Assembly (NCBI GenBank): GCA_036504095.1
Contig: DASXVS010000059.1
Location: forward strand, 1-63,242
Direction of reading: 5' to 3'
DNA: 63,242 bases
Source of the DNA: Armatimonadota bacterium
GTDB taxonomy: Bacteria; Armatimonadota; DTGP01; JAKQQT01
Position numbers and translations under genes: made by a program. Positions 44,274 through 53,467 of the stretch are shown one piece after another. Each line of letters starts with the position of its first letter. Position 1 is the first letter of the stretch. Under the pieces are notes generated by a model that saw nothing but the letters and a program-made list of their open reading frames with translations, was not told where the DNA came from and ran no database searches.

Positions 44274-46283
44274 ATGAGCATCCCGCGGTCACGATATTCC
44301 CTTGCCCTCGCGAAAGCCTGCATCGACGCAGGCCTTGTTGTGCTTTCATGCTTCCTCGCTTTCTACCTGCGTTTCGAAGGACACGTTCAGCCCTCCTATG
44401 TCGCCCTCGGACTGCGGTGGCTGCCGGTTCTGGTGGCCTGCCGACTCGGAGCGATCGTCGCGGTAACCCGTTACCGCCTTCAGTGGCGCTCCACGGGCGT
44501 AGGTGAGCTCATTTACATCGGCATCGCGATAGCGCTCGGCAGTTTCGCATTCGCCTCGCTGCTGTATACGAGACACGTTCATGCTTATGGAGTCAGCCTC
44601 CTTCTACTCGAGGCCTTCCTGACCATCAACCTGATGATTTGCGTCAGAGTCGGCACGCGCGTGATTGTCGGCTACCACGCGCGACGCCTGGAAGGCAATG
44701 ATGAGCGCTGCAAACGTGTACTCGTCGTGGGGGCGGGCGCGGCTGGGGAGCGCATCGTCCGCCAGATGAAAGAGGACGTACGCGCGAATCTGCTCCCGAT
44801 CGGCTTTCTGGACGACGATCGATCCAAAGCCCATCGCCTGATCCACGGGGTGCCCGTCCTCGGGAATATTAGCGACATCAAGTCAGTTGCCGCCGGGCGC
44901 GAGGCCGACCAGATACTCATCGCCATCCCGTCTTTGTCGGGGGCGGGAATTCGCGATATCGTGAGGGCGTGCTCGGGAACCCGGGCCGAACTCACGATCC
45001 TCCCCTCGCTGCCGCAGCTTCTCGCCACGGGTTACTCCACGAATGGCATCCGAAAAGTGAAGGTGGAGGATCTTCTCGAACGGTCGGCGCTGCGTATGGA
45101 TATGGACGCGATCGCGGCATATACCGTGGGACAACGAATTCTCGTTACCGGCGCCGGCGGCTCCATTGGCAGTGAGTTATGCCGCCAGATCGCCCGTCTG
45201 AATCCGGAATCGCTCATCCTTCTGGACAACGGTGAGAACAGCCTGTTCTGGATTGAACACGAATTGAGGAACGAGCACGGGTTTCACGCCGCGATGGTAA
45301 TCGCGGACATCAGGGACCGACACCGGTTGGAGGAAGTGTTCCGCAAGTTCCGCCCGACGGTGGTGTTCCACGCGGCGGCCCACAAGCACGTGCCTATGAT
45401 GGAAGCGAACCCCGGCGAGGCGGTAAAGACGAACGTATTCGGCACCGTCAACCTCGCGGAGTTGTCCATGGAATTCGGCGTTCACAAGTTCGTCTTCATT
45501 TCCACGGACAAAGCCGTCAACCCGACAAGCGTTATGGGAACGACGAAACGCGTCGCCGAAATGGTTGTACAGAGCTTGGCGCAACGCATCGAGGCCGCAT
45601 GCGCCGGCGTCGGCCCCTCGCAGGCGTGGGGATTCGAGGCGATCCGTCCGGACCGTGTCAAGACTGCCTTCTCAGCCGTCAGGTTTGGAAACGTATTGGG
45701 CAGCAACGGGAGCGTGATTCCGACCATGGAGCGACAGATCGCCAAGGGCGGGCCCGTTACGGTCACGCATCCCGAAATGACGCGGTACTTCATGACGATC
45801 CCCGAGGCAGTGCAGTTGGTCATTCAGGCCGGCGGCATGGGCGTGGGCGGCGAGTTATTTGTGCTCGACATGGGTAAGCCGGTGCGCATCATGGACCTTG
45901 CCTGGAACCTGATCCGCCTGTCCGGCCTAGTGCCAAACGTGGACATCAAGATCGAGATCATCGGAACGCGCCCCGGCGAGAAGCTGTACGAGGAGCTCTT
46001 AACCACAGAAGAAGGGACAAACCTCACGCGCCACGAGAAGATCAGGACAGCCAAGGCGAGCGCCATTGACCATCGTACTCTCGGCGATGAGCTGAAGCGG
46101 TTGTGGCAGGCCGCCCACGAAGGCGATCCCGAATCGATCAAAGACGTGCTTTACGCGTTGGAGCCCTCCTACGACAGACACGGCGCGCTCAGATCGGCCG
46201 GCGTCGCGCCGACGGCTCTGCGGAAGGCCAAGCCCGCCGCCGGCAGGGGTCTGTTGTCACAACCGGTGTCCGGCGGCGATTGA
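44274..46283 (+). CDS. Membrane nucleotide-sugar 4,6-dehydratase (WbpM/CapD/FlaA1 type)
   Basis: This 669-residue protein has four N-terminal membrane helices (about 10-125) and two Rossmann modules: a CoA-binding-like domain (VLVVGAGAAGERIVRQMK) and the catalytic dehydratase (ILVTGAGGSIGSELCRQI). The active site is the WbpM-type Ser-Met-Lys set, Ser410 and Met421/Lys425 in STDKAVNPTSVMGTTKR. It probably converts UDP-GlcNAc to a 4-keto-6-deoxy sugar at the inner membrane. A small insertion (about 25 residues, AACAGVGPSQAWGFEAIR) sits after the active site. With the aminotransferase 80 bp downstream, it should make a diamino or bacillosamine-like sugar for a surface glycan. Confidence 0.92.
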   Translation: MSIPRSRYSLALAKACIDAGLVVLSCFLAFYLRFEGHVQPSYVALGLRWLPVLVACRLGAIVAVTRYRLQWRSTGVGELIYIGIAIALGSFAFASLLYTRHVHAYGVSLLLLEAFLTINLMICVRVGTRVIVGYHARRLEGNDERCKRVLVVGAGAAGERIVRQMKEDVRANLLPIGFLDDDRSKAHRLIHGVPVLGNISDIKSVAAGREADQILIAIPSLSGAGIRDIVRACSGTRAELTILPSLPQLLATGYSTNGIRKVKVEDLLERSALRMDMDAIAAYTVGQRILVTGAGGSIGSELCRQIARLNPESLILLDNGENSLFWIEHELRNEHGFHAAMVIADIRDRHRLEEVFRKFRPTVVFHAAAHKHVPMMEANPGEAVKTNVFGTVNLAELSMEFGVHKFVFISTDKAVNPTSVMGTTKRVAEMVVQSLAQRIEAACAGVGPSQAWGFEAIRPDRVKTAFSAVRFGNVLGSNGSVIPTMERQIAKGGPVTVTHPEMTRYFMTIPEAVQLVIQAGGMGVGGELFVLDMGKPVRIMDLAWNLIRLSGLVPNVDIKIEIIGTRPGEKLYEELLTTEEGTNLTRHEKIRTAKASAIDHRTLGDELKRLWQAAHEGDPESIKDVLYALEPSYDRHGALRSAGVAPTALRKAKPAAGRGLLSQPVSGGD

Positions 46284-46363
46284 GGACGTCAGGGCTTTAC
46301 ACACAGAAAGAATGAACCGGCGCGCGGGTTACTCCCAGGCACAAGCCGGCGAGGATTTTACTT

Positions 46364-47566
46364 TTGGATACGGCTGCGAAAAGGATATACCTCTCCTCCC
46401 CGCATATGGGTGAAGAAGAGGAGCGATTTGTGGCGGACGCTTTCGCCACCAACTGGATCGCCCCGCTGGGCCCTCACGTGGACGCCTTTGAGGCGGAACT
46501 GGCCGGCTACGTCGGCGTCCGTGGCGCAGCGGCGCTTTCGTCGGGAACGTCCGCCGTCCACCTCGGCCTGAAGCTGCTGGGCGTCAAAAAGGGGGACACG
46601 GTCTTCTGTTCGTCGCTCACTTTCGCCGCGAGCGCCAACCCCATCGTCTACGAAGGCGCGACGCCGGCGTTCATCGACTCTGAACCGGGGTCATGGAACA
46701 TGTCGCCCGCCGCTCTTCAACGGGCGATGCAGGAAGCCGATCGCGAACGGCGCCTGCCGAGCGCCGTCATCATCGTGGATCTCTACGGTCAGAGCGCCGA
46801 TATGGATCCGCTTCTCGCGATCTGCGAGCGCTACGGTGTTCCGGTCCTCGAAGACTCCGCCGAGGCGCTGGGCGCAACCTATCGGAACCGCAAGTGCGGC
46901 GGCCACGGCCATATGAGCGTATTCTCGTTCAACGGCAACAAGATCATTACGACATCAGGGGGAGGCGCCCTCGTTTGCGATGATGTGGACGCCCTGGCAA
47001 AGGCTCGGTTCTGGGCCACGCAGTCGAGGGACCCGTCTCCCCATTATCAGCACACCGAGATCGGTTACAACTACCGTATGAGCAACGTGTGCGCCGCTAT
47101 TGGGCGCGGACAGCTCAGAGTGCTGGATCAGCACATCGAAAGCCGCCGCGCGGTCTTCAGCCGCTATGCTGAGGCCCTCGGAGGTCTGCCAGGCCTCGGC
47201 TTCATGCCCGAATCCCGCTTTGGGAAAAGCACACGATGGCTCACCGTGCTGACACTTGATCCCCGCGAAGCCGCCGCCACCCCGAGCGAGGTGATGAATG
47301 CCCTGGCTCAAAGCAACATCGAGTGCCGGCCGGTGTGGAAGCCGATGCACCTGCAGCCGATTTTTCAGGGCTGCCGCTACTATCGCCACGCCGCGGAGCT
47401 GGACGTGTCGGGAAGAATATTTGAAACCGGCCTTTGCGTTCCTTCAGGCTCCAACCTCAGCGCCGATGACCTGAATCGGGTCATCGCCGCGCTCAGAGCG
47501 GCCCTCGGAGCGCCGGCCCTGCATACGAGCCAAGCGGCCGGCAACCAACCCGCCCTGCGCCTCTGA
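46364..47566 (+). CDS. DegT/DnrJ/EryC1-family sugar aminotransferase
   Basis: This 400-residue PLP enzyme is like PglE and other 4-amino-sugar transaminases. The PLP lysine is Lys193 in SFNGNKIITTSGGG. Other markers are PLGPHVDAFEAELAGYVG, SSGTSAVHLGL, VLEDSAEALGATYRNRKCGG and EIGYNYRMSNVCAAIGRGQL. The TTG at 46364 has GAGGA 8 nt upstream. It probably takes the 4-keto sugar from the dehydratase upstream and adds an amino group. No glycosyltransferase follows, so the remaining glycan genes must be elsewhere. Confidence 0.93.
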   Translation: MDTAAKRIYLSSPHMGEEEERFVADAFATNWIAPLGPHVDAFEAELAGYVGVRGAAALSSGTSAVHLGLKLLGVKKGDTVFCSSLTFAASANPIVYEGATPAFIDSEPGSWNMSPAALQRAMQEADRERRLPSAVIIVDLYGQSADMDPLLAICERYGVPVLEDSAEALGATYRNRKCGGHGHMSVFSFNGNKIITTSGGGALVCDDVDALAKARFWATQSRDPSPHYQHTEIGYNYRMSNVCAAIGRGQLRVLDQHIESRRAVFSRYAEALGGLPGLGFMPESRFGKSTRWLTVLTLDPREAAATPSEVMNALAQSNIECRPVWKPMHLQPIFQGCRYYRHAAELDVSGRIFETGLCVPSGSNLSADDLNRVIAALRAALGAPALHTSQAAGNQPALRL

Positions 47567-47595
47567 CGGCGGCGTCAGGCTTTCAAATTGATAGT

Positions 47596-47659
47596 TGCGA
47601 CAAAGCGCCGGCAATAAGCCAGTCCACGTGGGCTGTCATACTGCCGGCGCTTTGTCGCA
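47596..47659. terminator. Perfect 18-bp inverted repeat between convergent genes
   Basis: TGCGACAAAGCGCCGGCA (47596-47613) is repeated inverted and exact at 47642-47659, with a 28-nt loop that contains the palindrome CCACGTGG. It lies between the convergent aminotransferase (stop 47566) and BSP peptidase (stop 47702) genes and probably serves as a bidirectional terminator. Typical T-runs are missing. Confidence 0.7.
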
Positions 47660-47701
47660 TTGTCATGGCGGTCAGCAACTACCGCCAAGCTTGAATGACC
47701 G

Positions 47702-48817
47702 TCACTGTTTGGCGGGTGAGCCGCCCATGGCGACCGTGGGCTTTGGGGCACCGGCCGGCAGCGTCGCCTTCCACTCGGCCCAGAGGTCCGCAATCGCCTT
47801 GTTGGTCTTCTGCTTCCAGATATCGTCGGAGTAGGTTCCAGCGCGCATCGCAGTGTTCAGTTCCGGCACCAGGTTCTTGTCATATTTGGCCTGAGCCCAA
47901 TCCAGGAACTGGGCGCCAATCTGATAGGCCTGGGGATCGTTCGGCACACGGTCAGCCGTGAAGTGCAGGGCCTTGCTCATCGGTTCATATCGGTAAAACC
48001 GGATGTAGTCGTCCACTGCTTCCACAAGCCAGCCAGGATTGTTGCCGTGGTAGTTCTGTATCACGTGGGTCATCTCGTGCACCACTGCGCCGTAGTCATC
48101 CGGGTGGCTCCGGAAATAGGCGGCCGAGAAGAAACAGCCGTCGCCTGACGTGTAGGCAACGCCCGACATCTCTCGATAAGTCTGGGTGAACTTTGATGGG
48201 GGCGTGACACCATCGGAATGCAGATAGGCGGAAATGAACGGGTAGTAGGCCTCGCAGATCGCCTTCGCGCGTCCCGCAAACCCGGCAAGGTCCGGAGCGC
48301 CGGTTGTGTCGAGCGTGATCTCGGGTGTATCCTTTTCCAGTTTCGCCTTAGAAGCCGCCAGCGCCTCCGCGGACAGAGCGGGCGGCGAAGGGGGGGTGAC
48401 GGTCACGCTGGCCGGACGCGCGGGAAGCAGAACGACGCGTGTCGCGGTGAACGATCCGTCGTCCTTGGCGGCCCCGTAGACACCGATTCGGGCGTCCACT
48501 TTCAGGTCCGCCCGTGACGCTTTGCCATCGGGGATGCGGTCGATGGTCGCAGTAGCCGGTATCGTCACCGTCACGTCCCCGCGGCGGCTCGTGAGGGTGA
48601 AGACGTCGCCCTTGATGTCTTTGATCGTGCCCGAGCGGTCGGGACGCGTGAATCCCGCGCTACCCGGGCCAGCGGGAGGCGTCACCGGGGCGGCCTGGAA
48701 CGCTTGGGAGGCGCCTGCGGCAAGCAGGAGAACAGCCCCGCAGGCGACAACAGAGGACAGATTGGCATGGCGATGATTTGTACCGCAGATGTGGTTGAAA
48801 CGCAGCTTGGTAATCAA
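47702..48817 (-). CDS. Secreted BSP-family metallopeptidase with DUF5666-like domain
   Basis: This 371-residue protein starts at a TTG (48817) with GGAGG 9 nt upstream. A signal peptide (about 18-39, VVACGAVLLLAAGASQA) is followed by a DUF5666-like beta-barrel (about 62-131) and a basic-secretory-protein peptidase domain. The zinc motif is HEMTH (His247, Glu248, His251), followed by NNPGWLVEAVDDYIRFY. BSP proteases occur in plants and soil bacteria; substrates are unknown. The frame is open back to 48895, but there is no ribosome site there. Confidence 0.85.
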   Translation of the reverse strand: MITKLRFNHICGTNHRHANLSSVVACGAVLLLAAGASQAFQAAPVTPPAGPGSAGFTRPDRSGTIKDIKGDVFTLTSRRGDVTVTIPATATIDRIPDGKASRADLKVDARIGVYGAAKDDGSFTATRVVLLPARPASVTVTPPSPPALSAEALAASKAKLEKDTPEITLDTTGAPDLAGFAGRAKAICEAYYPFISAYLHSDGVTPPSKFTQTYREMSGVAYTSGDGCFFSAAYFRSHPDDYGAVVHEMTHVIQNYHGNNPGWLVEAVDDYIRFYRYEPMSKALHFTADRVPNDPQAYQIGAQFLDWAQAKYDKNLVPELNTAMRAGTYSDDIWKQKTNKAIADLWAEWKATLPAGAPKPTVAMGGSPAKQ

Positions 48818-48875
48818 CTGACCTAACCTCCATTCACAGGGGCGCCCCGATCCCGGGTGGCCCGATTGGGGTTGC

Positions 48876-48909
48876 GCGCTCTGCGGAGTGTTCAAACTCC
48901 GCAGAGCGC
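48876..48909 (-). terminator. Perfect 14-bp hairpin after GH38 gene 1
   Basis: GCGCTCTGCGGAGT (48876-48889) and ACTCCGCAGAGCGC (48896-48909) form a 14-bp stem with a 6-nt loop. It begins 7 nt after the stop of the first alpha-mannosidase gene. No T-run follows on the minus strand. Confidence 0.7.
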
Positions 48910-48916
48910 AAGTGGA

Positions 48917-51900
48917 TCAACGTTTGGCAAGCGCCGCGATATGCTCCGGCAAGAGGGCCTTGTCGTAAAGCCGGAAGTCTGCTATGTCTCCCGCGTAGAA
49001 ATCGCGAACTGGTGCGCGAGCGCCCTTGGTGGCGATGCACAGGGGGTCAGATGACGTCGCGATGGCGCCGGTGCCGTCTGCGCGGGCAACGGAGACCCCG
49101 TCCACGTAGATAAAGATGTTCGCGCCGTCGTAGGTTGCCGCCACGTGATGCCATTGGCCGGCGGTGGGAAGCGCACATTCCGCCGAGCCCACACCGCTGA
49201 GTTCGAACAGCAGTTTCCCCTCGCTGGCCGTGAGGCGGAACTGATTGTCATTATTCCCTTTTTGGACGATGCGGTGATTGTCGTTCCAGTTTGCGGGATG
49301 GATCCAAGCGGAGAGTGTGATCGCGTCCGTCGGATTGAGCTCCGCGCGATTCGGCACGATCACGGCGTCGTTCGTCCCGTTGAATGACAGCGCGGCGCCA
49401 TGCGGACCTTGAACCTCGGCCGGTGCGCCCAGCACTCGCAGGACGATTCCCGGCACCGTTCCCTGGGCGTTATCAAGCCCCGGAAGGAGCGCCAGAATCG
49501 GTGTGGCGGGGGAAAAGGCGCGGCCGGCGGCCATCGCGATAGAGTTCGCGTGTGGGGACGTGTCCTGCACGCCGTTGACGCTAAGAGAATAGGACTGGCC
49601 GGCTTCCGGCGCCGGGCTCACAGTGATGTCCACGCTCCGCCCGTCCCCCGCGAGCCGGGCGGTGCGAACGGTCAGGCCTTCGATCTTGTACAGGTCCGCG
49701 TTCGCTCCGGAGGACGCATTCACCGGCTCGGAGAATGTGACCCGGATGAGAGGTGATCCCGCCGCGGAAGTGATCCCCGTCACCGTCGGAGGCGTACGGT
49801 CATCAACTTTGTACGTGCCCGATACGACAGGGCCCGCCGGCTTGTTTCCGTGGAAGGCGCGGGCGCGAATCACGGTATCGTGGCTCACCCGGATGGGCAT
49901 CTGATAGACGGCGGAGGTGGCGACGGGATCGGAGCCATCCGTTGTGTAGACGAGCTTCGCGGTAGAGTCGTACACGGACGGCCGAAGGGAGACCGACATG
50001 GTGTCGTTTGAGCTTCCGCTCGCCGGGCTCAACTCAGGGGTCGAGCCGGTTGTGCCGAAGGCGTCATAGAGATACTGCGCCGGTTTGGCAGCGTCGTTCG
50101 TGCCGGAGGCGGCGGTGACGGCGAAAACCCTGATAGCCGGATTCTTTGGCAGTGTGAGCGTCTTTGCGCCGGCAGGCACGTCCAGGCCATAGCGGAAGAC
50201 ATAGGCGTACGCGTAGATGTCATTCCCCCCCGCCGCATTGTGGCGGTGCGTCGCGTAGAACGCGATGGGGTCCCGTTTGATGTAGGCGGGCTGGAGTCCA
50301 TAGATGCCGCCGTCCAGAAGCTGAAGGCCCGGCGCGCTCGCCGGCTTTTCCCAGATCCGGTTGTCCCACTGGCCGATGAAACCGCTCCAGTCCTGGACCG
50401 ATACCGGTATTGCCTTTCCTCCGGCGACAAATGTGTCATGCGTGTCGCCCCCGAAGGCGGCGGCCAACACGTACACTCTTGTCATTCCACCGGGCAGCTT
50501 CACCGTCTGGCCGTTGCAGGCCAGGGCGGTCTTGGCGCCGGGCGATCTGCGGGCCATCTGGAATTTGACCCCACCCGATACGAACGTTCCGGGGAACATC
50601 TCAATGGGGAAGGTGTGGCCCTTGCCATCGAATCCCTTGGCGTTAGCCTTTCCGTCATATCCTGCTGCCACCACGTCGTAAGGGATAGCAAGCGGTTTAC
50701 AGACGGGCATTGTGAGGCGCGCGGCGGGCTTGCCGAGGCGGATCGCGAACGCCCGCGGGTTGTAGGCGCTCATCTTGAGGCTCAGCGCGCCGCTCTTCAG
50801 GTTGGCGGGGCCGATCGTGCGCTCCTGGCCATTGACTTCGCGGGCCGAAACGATCGGCGCGGCCGCGGAGAGTGTTACGGAGACAGGCGCCCCGCTCAGT
50901 TCCTGCAGGCGAACGATAACGTCATCGCTGTCTTCGGCCTTCTTGATGGCGGTGATGGCAACTTGGGTTGTATTGACCGTGAACAGGGAGAATGTGCCGC
51001 CGAGCTTGCCCGCGTGGGCCGGCGATTGGAAGGCCACGAGCGGCTGGTTGAGCCGCGCTGCTTCCCAGGGCGTCTTGCCCTTCCAGCTGCCATTGTGACC
51101 CTCGAGGGCGTAAAGAACGCGGTGAGTGCCTACGTCCTGAGTCGCCTGGTCCGGGTAGGACCTGGCGCCAGGCGTTCGGAGCAGAGTGAGCCGCAGGGTG
51201 TGGTCGTCGGGCTTGTCCGAACCGAATTTCGAGTCTTCCAGAACGGACACGCCATAGCGGCCCGCGGCATCGGTGAGGTCGAACCACTCGTGCGAAACAA
51301 CTTCGTACTTCTTTTCGTCGTCGGTGGAGCGCTTAATGGTCCCCATTCCGAGGTTGTAAGTGGCCATCTCGTTGGACACCGCCAGCGGGAACTCGGTCTT
51401 AAGCGTCGTCTTCCGCTCGTTCCAATTGATGGTGTTGTCAAACTCCACGCGGTTGCCTGCTCCGGCCGCGGCGAGGCGAATAACCTGCACGAATTTTGAG
51501 CCGCTCGTGTTGCGTGTTACTTCAAGGGCGACCCGCACGGGACCATTCTCAACGACGCGTACCTTGGCCGGTCCCGACACGTAGCCGATAGACGGAGCGC
51601 TTTGATCGCGCCAGTCCATATTCCAGGCCGGCCACTGATCGGGCTCTTCAAACCTCAACGCGAGGCGCGCCGGCCCGGCGAGCAGCGGGCGGCCGTTGGC
51701 CTTATCCGTGATCTGCTCAACGTCTCCGCCTGCATTCAGCGTGACCTTGTATCGATTGTTCTGCAGGACGCCGCTCTGAACACTCAGGCCGGTAGACATC
51801 ACGCACGGTTTGGCAGAAGGGCGAACGTCGTAGGTAACGAAGCCGACGGACGGGGCCTTGGCGAGAAACAGTACTTCCACCGTGCCGCCATCGCGCCCGG

Positions 51901-53290
51901 CAACCTGGGAGGGAACCTCAACGCCGCCCGGGCCGTACACGCGAACAGCCGCCGGCGCCTTGTCAAAACGCACCTTTGCGTCTACCACATCCTCGCGGGC
52001 AACGGACAGCGGGTTGTACACAACCACAGAGACGCCCTTGGCGCGCGTATCCATCGCGCGGATCACAGCGCCCGCCCCATCGCTCAGCGCGCTGGCCGAG
52101 TGATTCAAAGCGGTCACTTCATCGTTCCAGGAGAACTCGTAAGCCTTCGGGATGCTCGTGCCCGGCAGGATGTCGTGGAACTGACCGCCGAGGATGAGCC
52201 GCCACGCATCGTTCATGTGCTGCTGAGGATACTTCTCCGCACCCAGCCAGTCGGCGGCGACGGAGGCGCGCTCCGCGGAGTCCGCCAGAAGCTCGTTCTT
52301 GCGGTTCCAGCGCTTCATGTACGCTTGGGAAGTGAGGGAACCGGCGGAGTGCTGGGTCAGTTCCAGGTCGCCCTTATACGTGGGCAGCTTGGAAACCTGC
52401 TTGGGGGTCAGATCGCGGAAGATCTGGTCGGACGGGGAAGCGACCACGGTTACAGGGCCGGTCCCGTTTACACTCTTTTCCATCCACTGGGCGGAGCTCT
52501 CCGCGGGGGCGCCGCCGACATCACCCGTTCCATAGTAACGGAAGTCCACGAAAGCGCCGGACTTCTCGCCAATCTTGTTGATGCGGTCCAGGATAAACTG
52601 GCTCTGGCTGAGATCCTCGTTGACCCTGGCACTGTAGGAGCCGGCATCGAGGGCGGAAGTGACGAACTTGCCGTCCGGGCCATACCAGTTGCCCACCGTG
52701 AACGGAATGGGATACGGGAAGCCCCAGGTGAGTTTCTGGGTGGAAAATCCCTTGATCCCGCAGTGCGCGAGAATGGACGGAAGGGAGGCAGGGAATCCGA
52801 AGCAGTCCGGAAGGATGAAGTCGATGCTCGTTTCGCCCATCTCTTTCGTAAAGAAATGGTTGCCGTAGAGAAGCTGGCGAATGATCGACTCGGCTGACGG
52901 AACGTTCACGTCGTTCTCTTCGACAGAGGATCCCGCCACGAACCAGCGCTTCTTCCGAATGTACTCTTTGACCTTGGCGAAGTCCTTCGGATAGTACTCT
53001 TTCATCATCCGGTAGCGGTTGGAACCGGAAAACGAGAAGATGTAGTTCGGATACTTCTCGAACAGCGCGAAGTTATCCTTCATCGTGTTCGGGATGTATT
53101 CACCGATCGTATCGAGATAGCTCCATCGCCACTGGGTATCGAGGTGTGAATAGCCGACCTCATAAAGTACCTTGTCCGTCGCCGGGTTGTAGGCGGAACG
53201 GGCGCGCGCACGCTGGGCAGCGGGCTGGGCGGCATCGCAAGACGCCGCTAACGCCAGGCCAATCACGGCCAGAGCGAGATGATTCCTCAT
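48917..53290 (-). CDS. Secreted GH38 alpha-mannosidase with FN3-like, SbsA-Ig and LamG modules
   Basis: The 1457-residue protein has a signal peptide (about 1-20, possible weak lipobox ASC). The GH38 catalytic domain has the zinc-binding YSHLDTQWRW (His49, Asp51) and nucleophile Asp162 in FILPDCFGFP, plus GQFHDILPGTS. The GH38 C-terminal beta domains extend to about 850. An NPCBM-like part, a chitobiase-C-like module (LVYTTDGSDPVATSAVYQ), an SbsA-type Ig domain (PPTVTGITSAAGSPLIRVTF) and a LamG lectin domain (WHHVAATYDGANIFIYVDGV) follow. Retaining GH38 enzymes release alpha-mannose. Operator-like repeats lie upstream, shared with the divergent PTS operon. Confidence 0.93.
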   Translation of the reverse strand: MRNHLALAVIGLALAASCDAAQPAAQRARARSAYNPATDKVLYEVGYSHLDTQWRWSYLDTIGEYIPNTMKDNFALFEKYPNYIFSFSGSNRYRMMKEYYPKDFAKVKEYIRKKRWFVAGSSVEENDVNVPSAESIIRQLLYGNHFFTKEMGETSIDFILPDCFGFPASLPSILAHCGIKGFSTQKLTWGFPYPIPFTVGNWYGPDGKFVTSALDAGSYSARVNEDLSQSQFILDRINKIGEKSGAFVDFRYYGTGDVGGAPAESSAQWMEKSVNGTGPVTVVASPSDQIFRDLTPKQVSKLPTYKGDLELTQHSAGSLTSQAYMKRWNRKNELLADSAERASVAADWLGAEKYPQQHMNDAWRLILGGQFHDILPGTSIPKAYEFSWNDEVTALNHSASALSDGAGAVIRAMDTRAKGVSVVVYNPLSVAREDVVDAKVRFDKAPAAVRVYGPGGVEVPSQVAGRDGGTVEVLFLAKAPSVGFVTYDVRPSAKPCVMSTGLSVQSGVLQNNRYKVTLNAGGDVEQITDKANGRPLLAGPARLALRFEEPDQWPAWNMDWRDQSAPSIGYVSGPAKVRVVENGPVRVALEVTRNTSGSKFVQVIRLAAAGAGNRVEFDNTINWNERKTTLKTEFPLAVSNEMATYNLGMGTIKRSTDDEKKYEVVSHEWFDLTDAAGRYGVSVLEDSKFGSDKPDDHTLRLTLLRTPGARSYPDQATQDVGTHRVLYALEGHNGSWKGKTPWEAARLNQPLVAFQSPAHAGKLGGTFSLFTVNTTQVAITAIKKAEDSDDVIVRLQELSGAPVSVTLSAAAPIVSAREVNGQERTIGPANLKSGALSLKMSAYNPRAFAIRLGKPAARLTMPVCKPLAIPYDVVAAGYDGKANAKGFDGKGHTFPIEMFPGTFVSGGVKFQMARRSPGAKTALACNGQTVKLPGGMTRVYVLAAAFGGDTHDTFVAGGKAIPVSVQDWSGFIGQWDNRIWEKPASAPGLQLLDGGIYGLQPAYIKRDPIAFYATHRHNAAGGNDIYAYAYVFRYGLDVPAGAKTLTLPKNPAIRVFAVTAASGTNDAAKPAQYLYDAFGTTGSTPELSPASGSSNDTMSVSLRPSVYDSTAKLVYTTDGSDPVATSAVYQMPIRVSHDTVIRARAFHGNKPAGPVVSGTYKVDDRTPPTVTGITSAAGSPLIRVTFSEPVNASSGANADLYKIEGLTVRTARLAGDGRSVDITVSPAPEAGQSYSLSVNGVQDTSPHANSIAMAAGRAFSPATPILALLPGLDNAQGTVPGIVLRVLGAPAEVQGPHGAALSFNGTNDAVIVPNRAELNPTDAITLSAWIHPANWNDNHRIVQKGNNDNQFRLTASEGKLLFELSGVGSAECALPTAGQWHHVAATYDGANIFIYVDGVSVARADGTGAIATSSDPLCIATKGARAPVRDFYAGDIADFRLYDKALLPEHIAALAKR

Positions 53291-53316
53291 GACTGCACAT
53301 GTCTCCGTCGAAGCGT

Positions 53317-53338
53317 GTTGGTCCATGTTTGGACCAAC
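53317..53338. promoter_or_regulatory. Operator A: direct and inverted TTGG sites
   Basis: GTTGGTCCATGTTTGGACC (53317-53335) is one of five copies of a 19-bp element with two TTGG half-sites at 11-bp phasing. It also forms an inverted repeat with 8-bp arms (GTTGGTCC and GGACCAAC, 53317-53338). It sits 27 bp upstream of the first mannosidase ATG. Confidence 0.6.
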
Positions 53339-53356
53339 GGGAAGTTTTGAGCGGCA

Positions 53357-53385
53357 CTTGGTACCGCTTTGGTCAACGTTATACT
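53357..53385 (+). promoter_or_regulatory. PTS operon promoter overlapped by operator B
   Basis: The -35 TTGGTA (53358-53363) and -10 TATACT (53380-53385) are 16 bp apart. The element CTTGGTACCGCTTTGGTCA (53357-53375) covers the -35 and most of the spacer, a typical repressor position. It matches 14 or more positions of the element upstream of the GntR gene. Confidence 0.6.
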
Positions 53386-53467
53386 ATTACGGAGCGGCTA
53401 CCCGTCAGCAAACCGGGGCGTCCCGGACCAGGAATTTCGCCGCAGACGACACCCGAGAGGCAGAGGA

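Noticed and set aside
48917-53290. Lipoprotein attachment of the first mannosidase
   Set aside because: The possible lipobox (AASC) lacks the usual Leu at position -3, so secretion by a normal signal peptide is equally likely.
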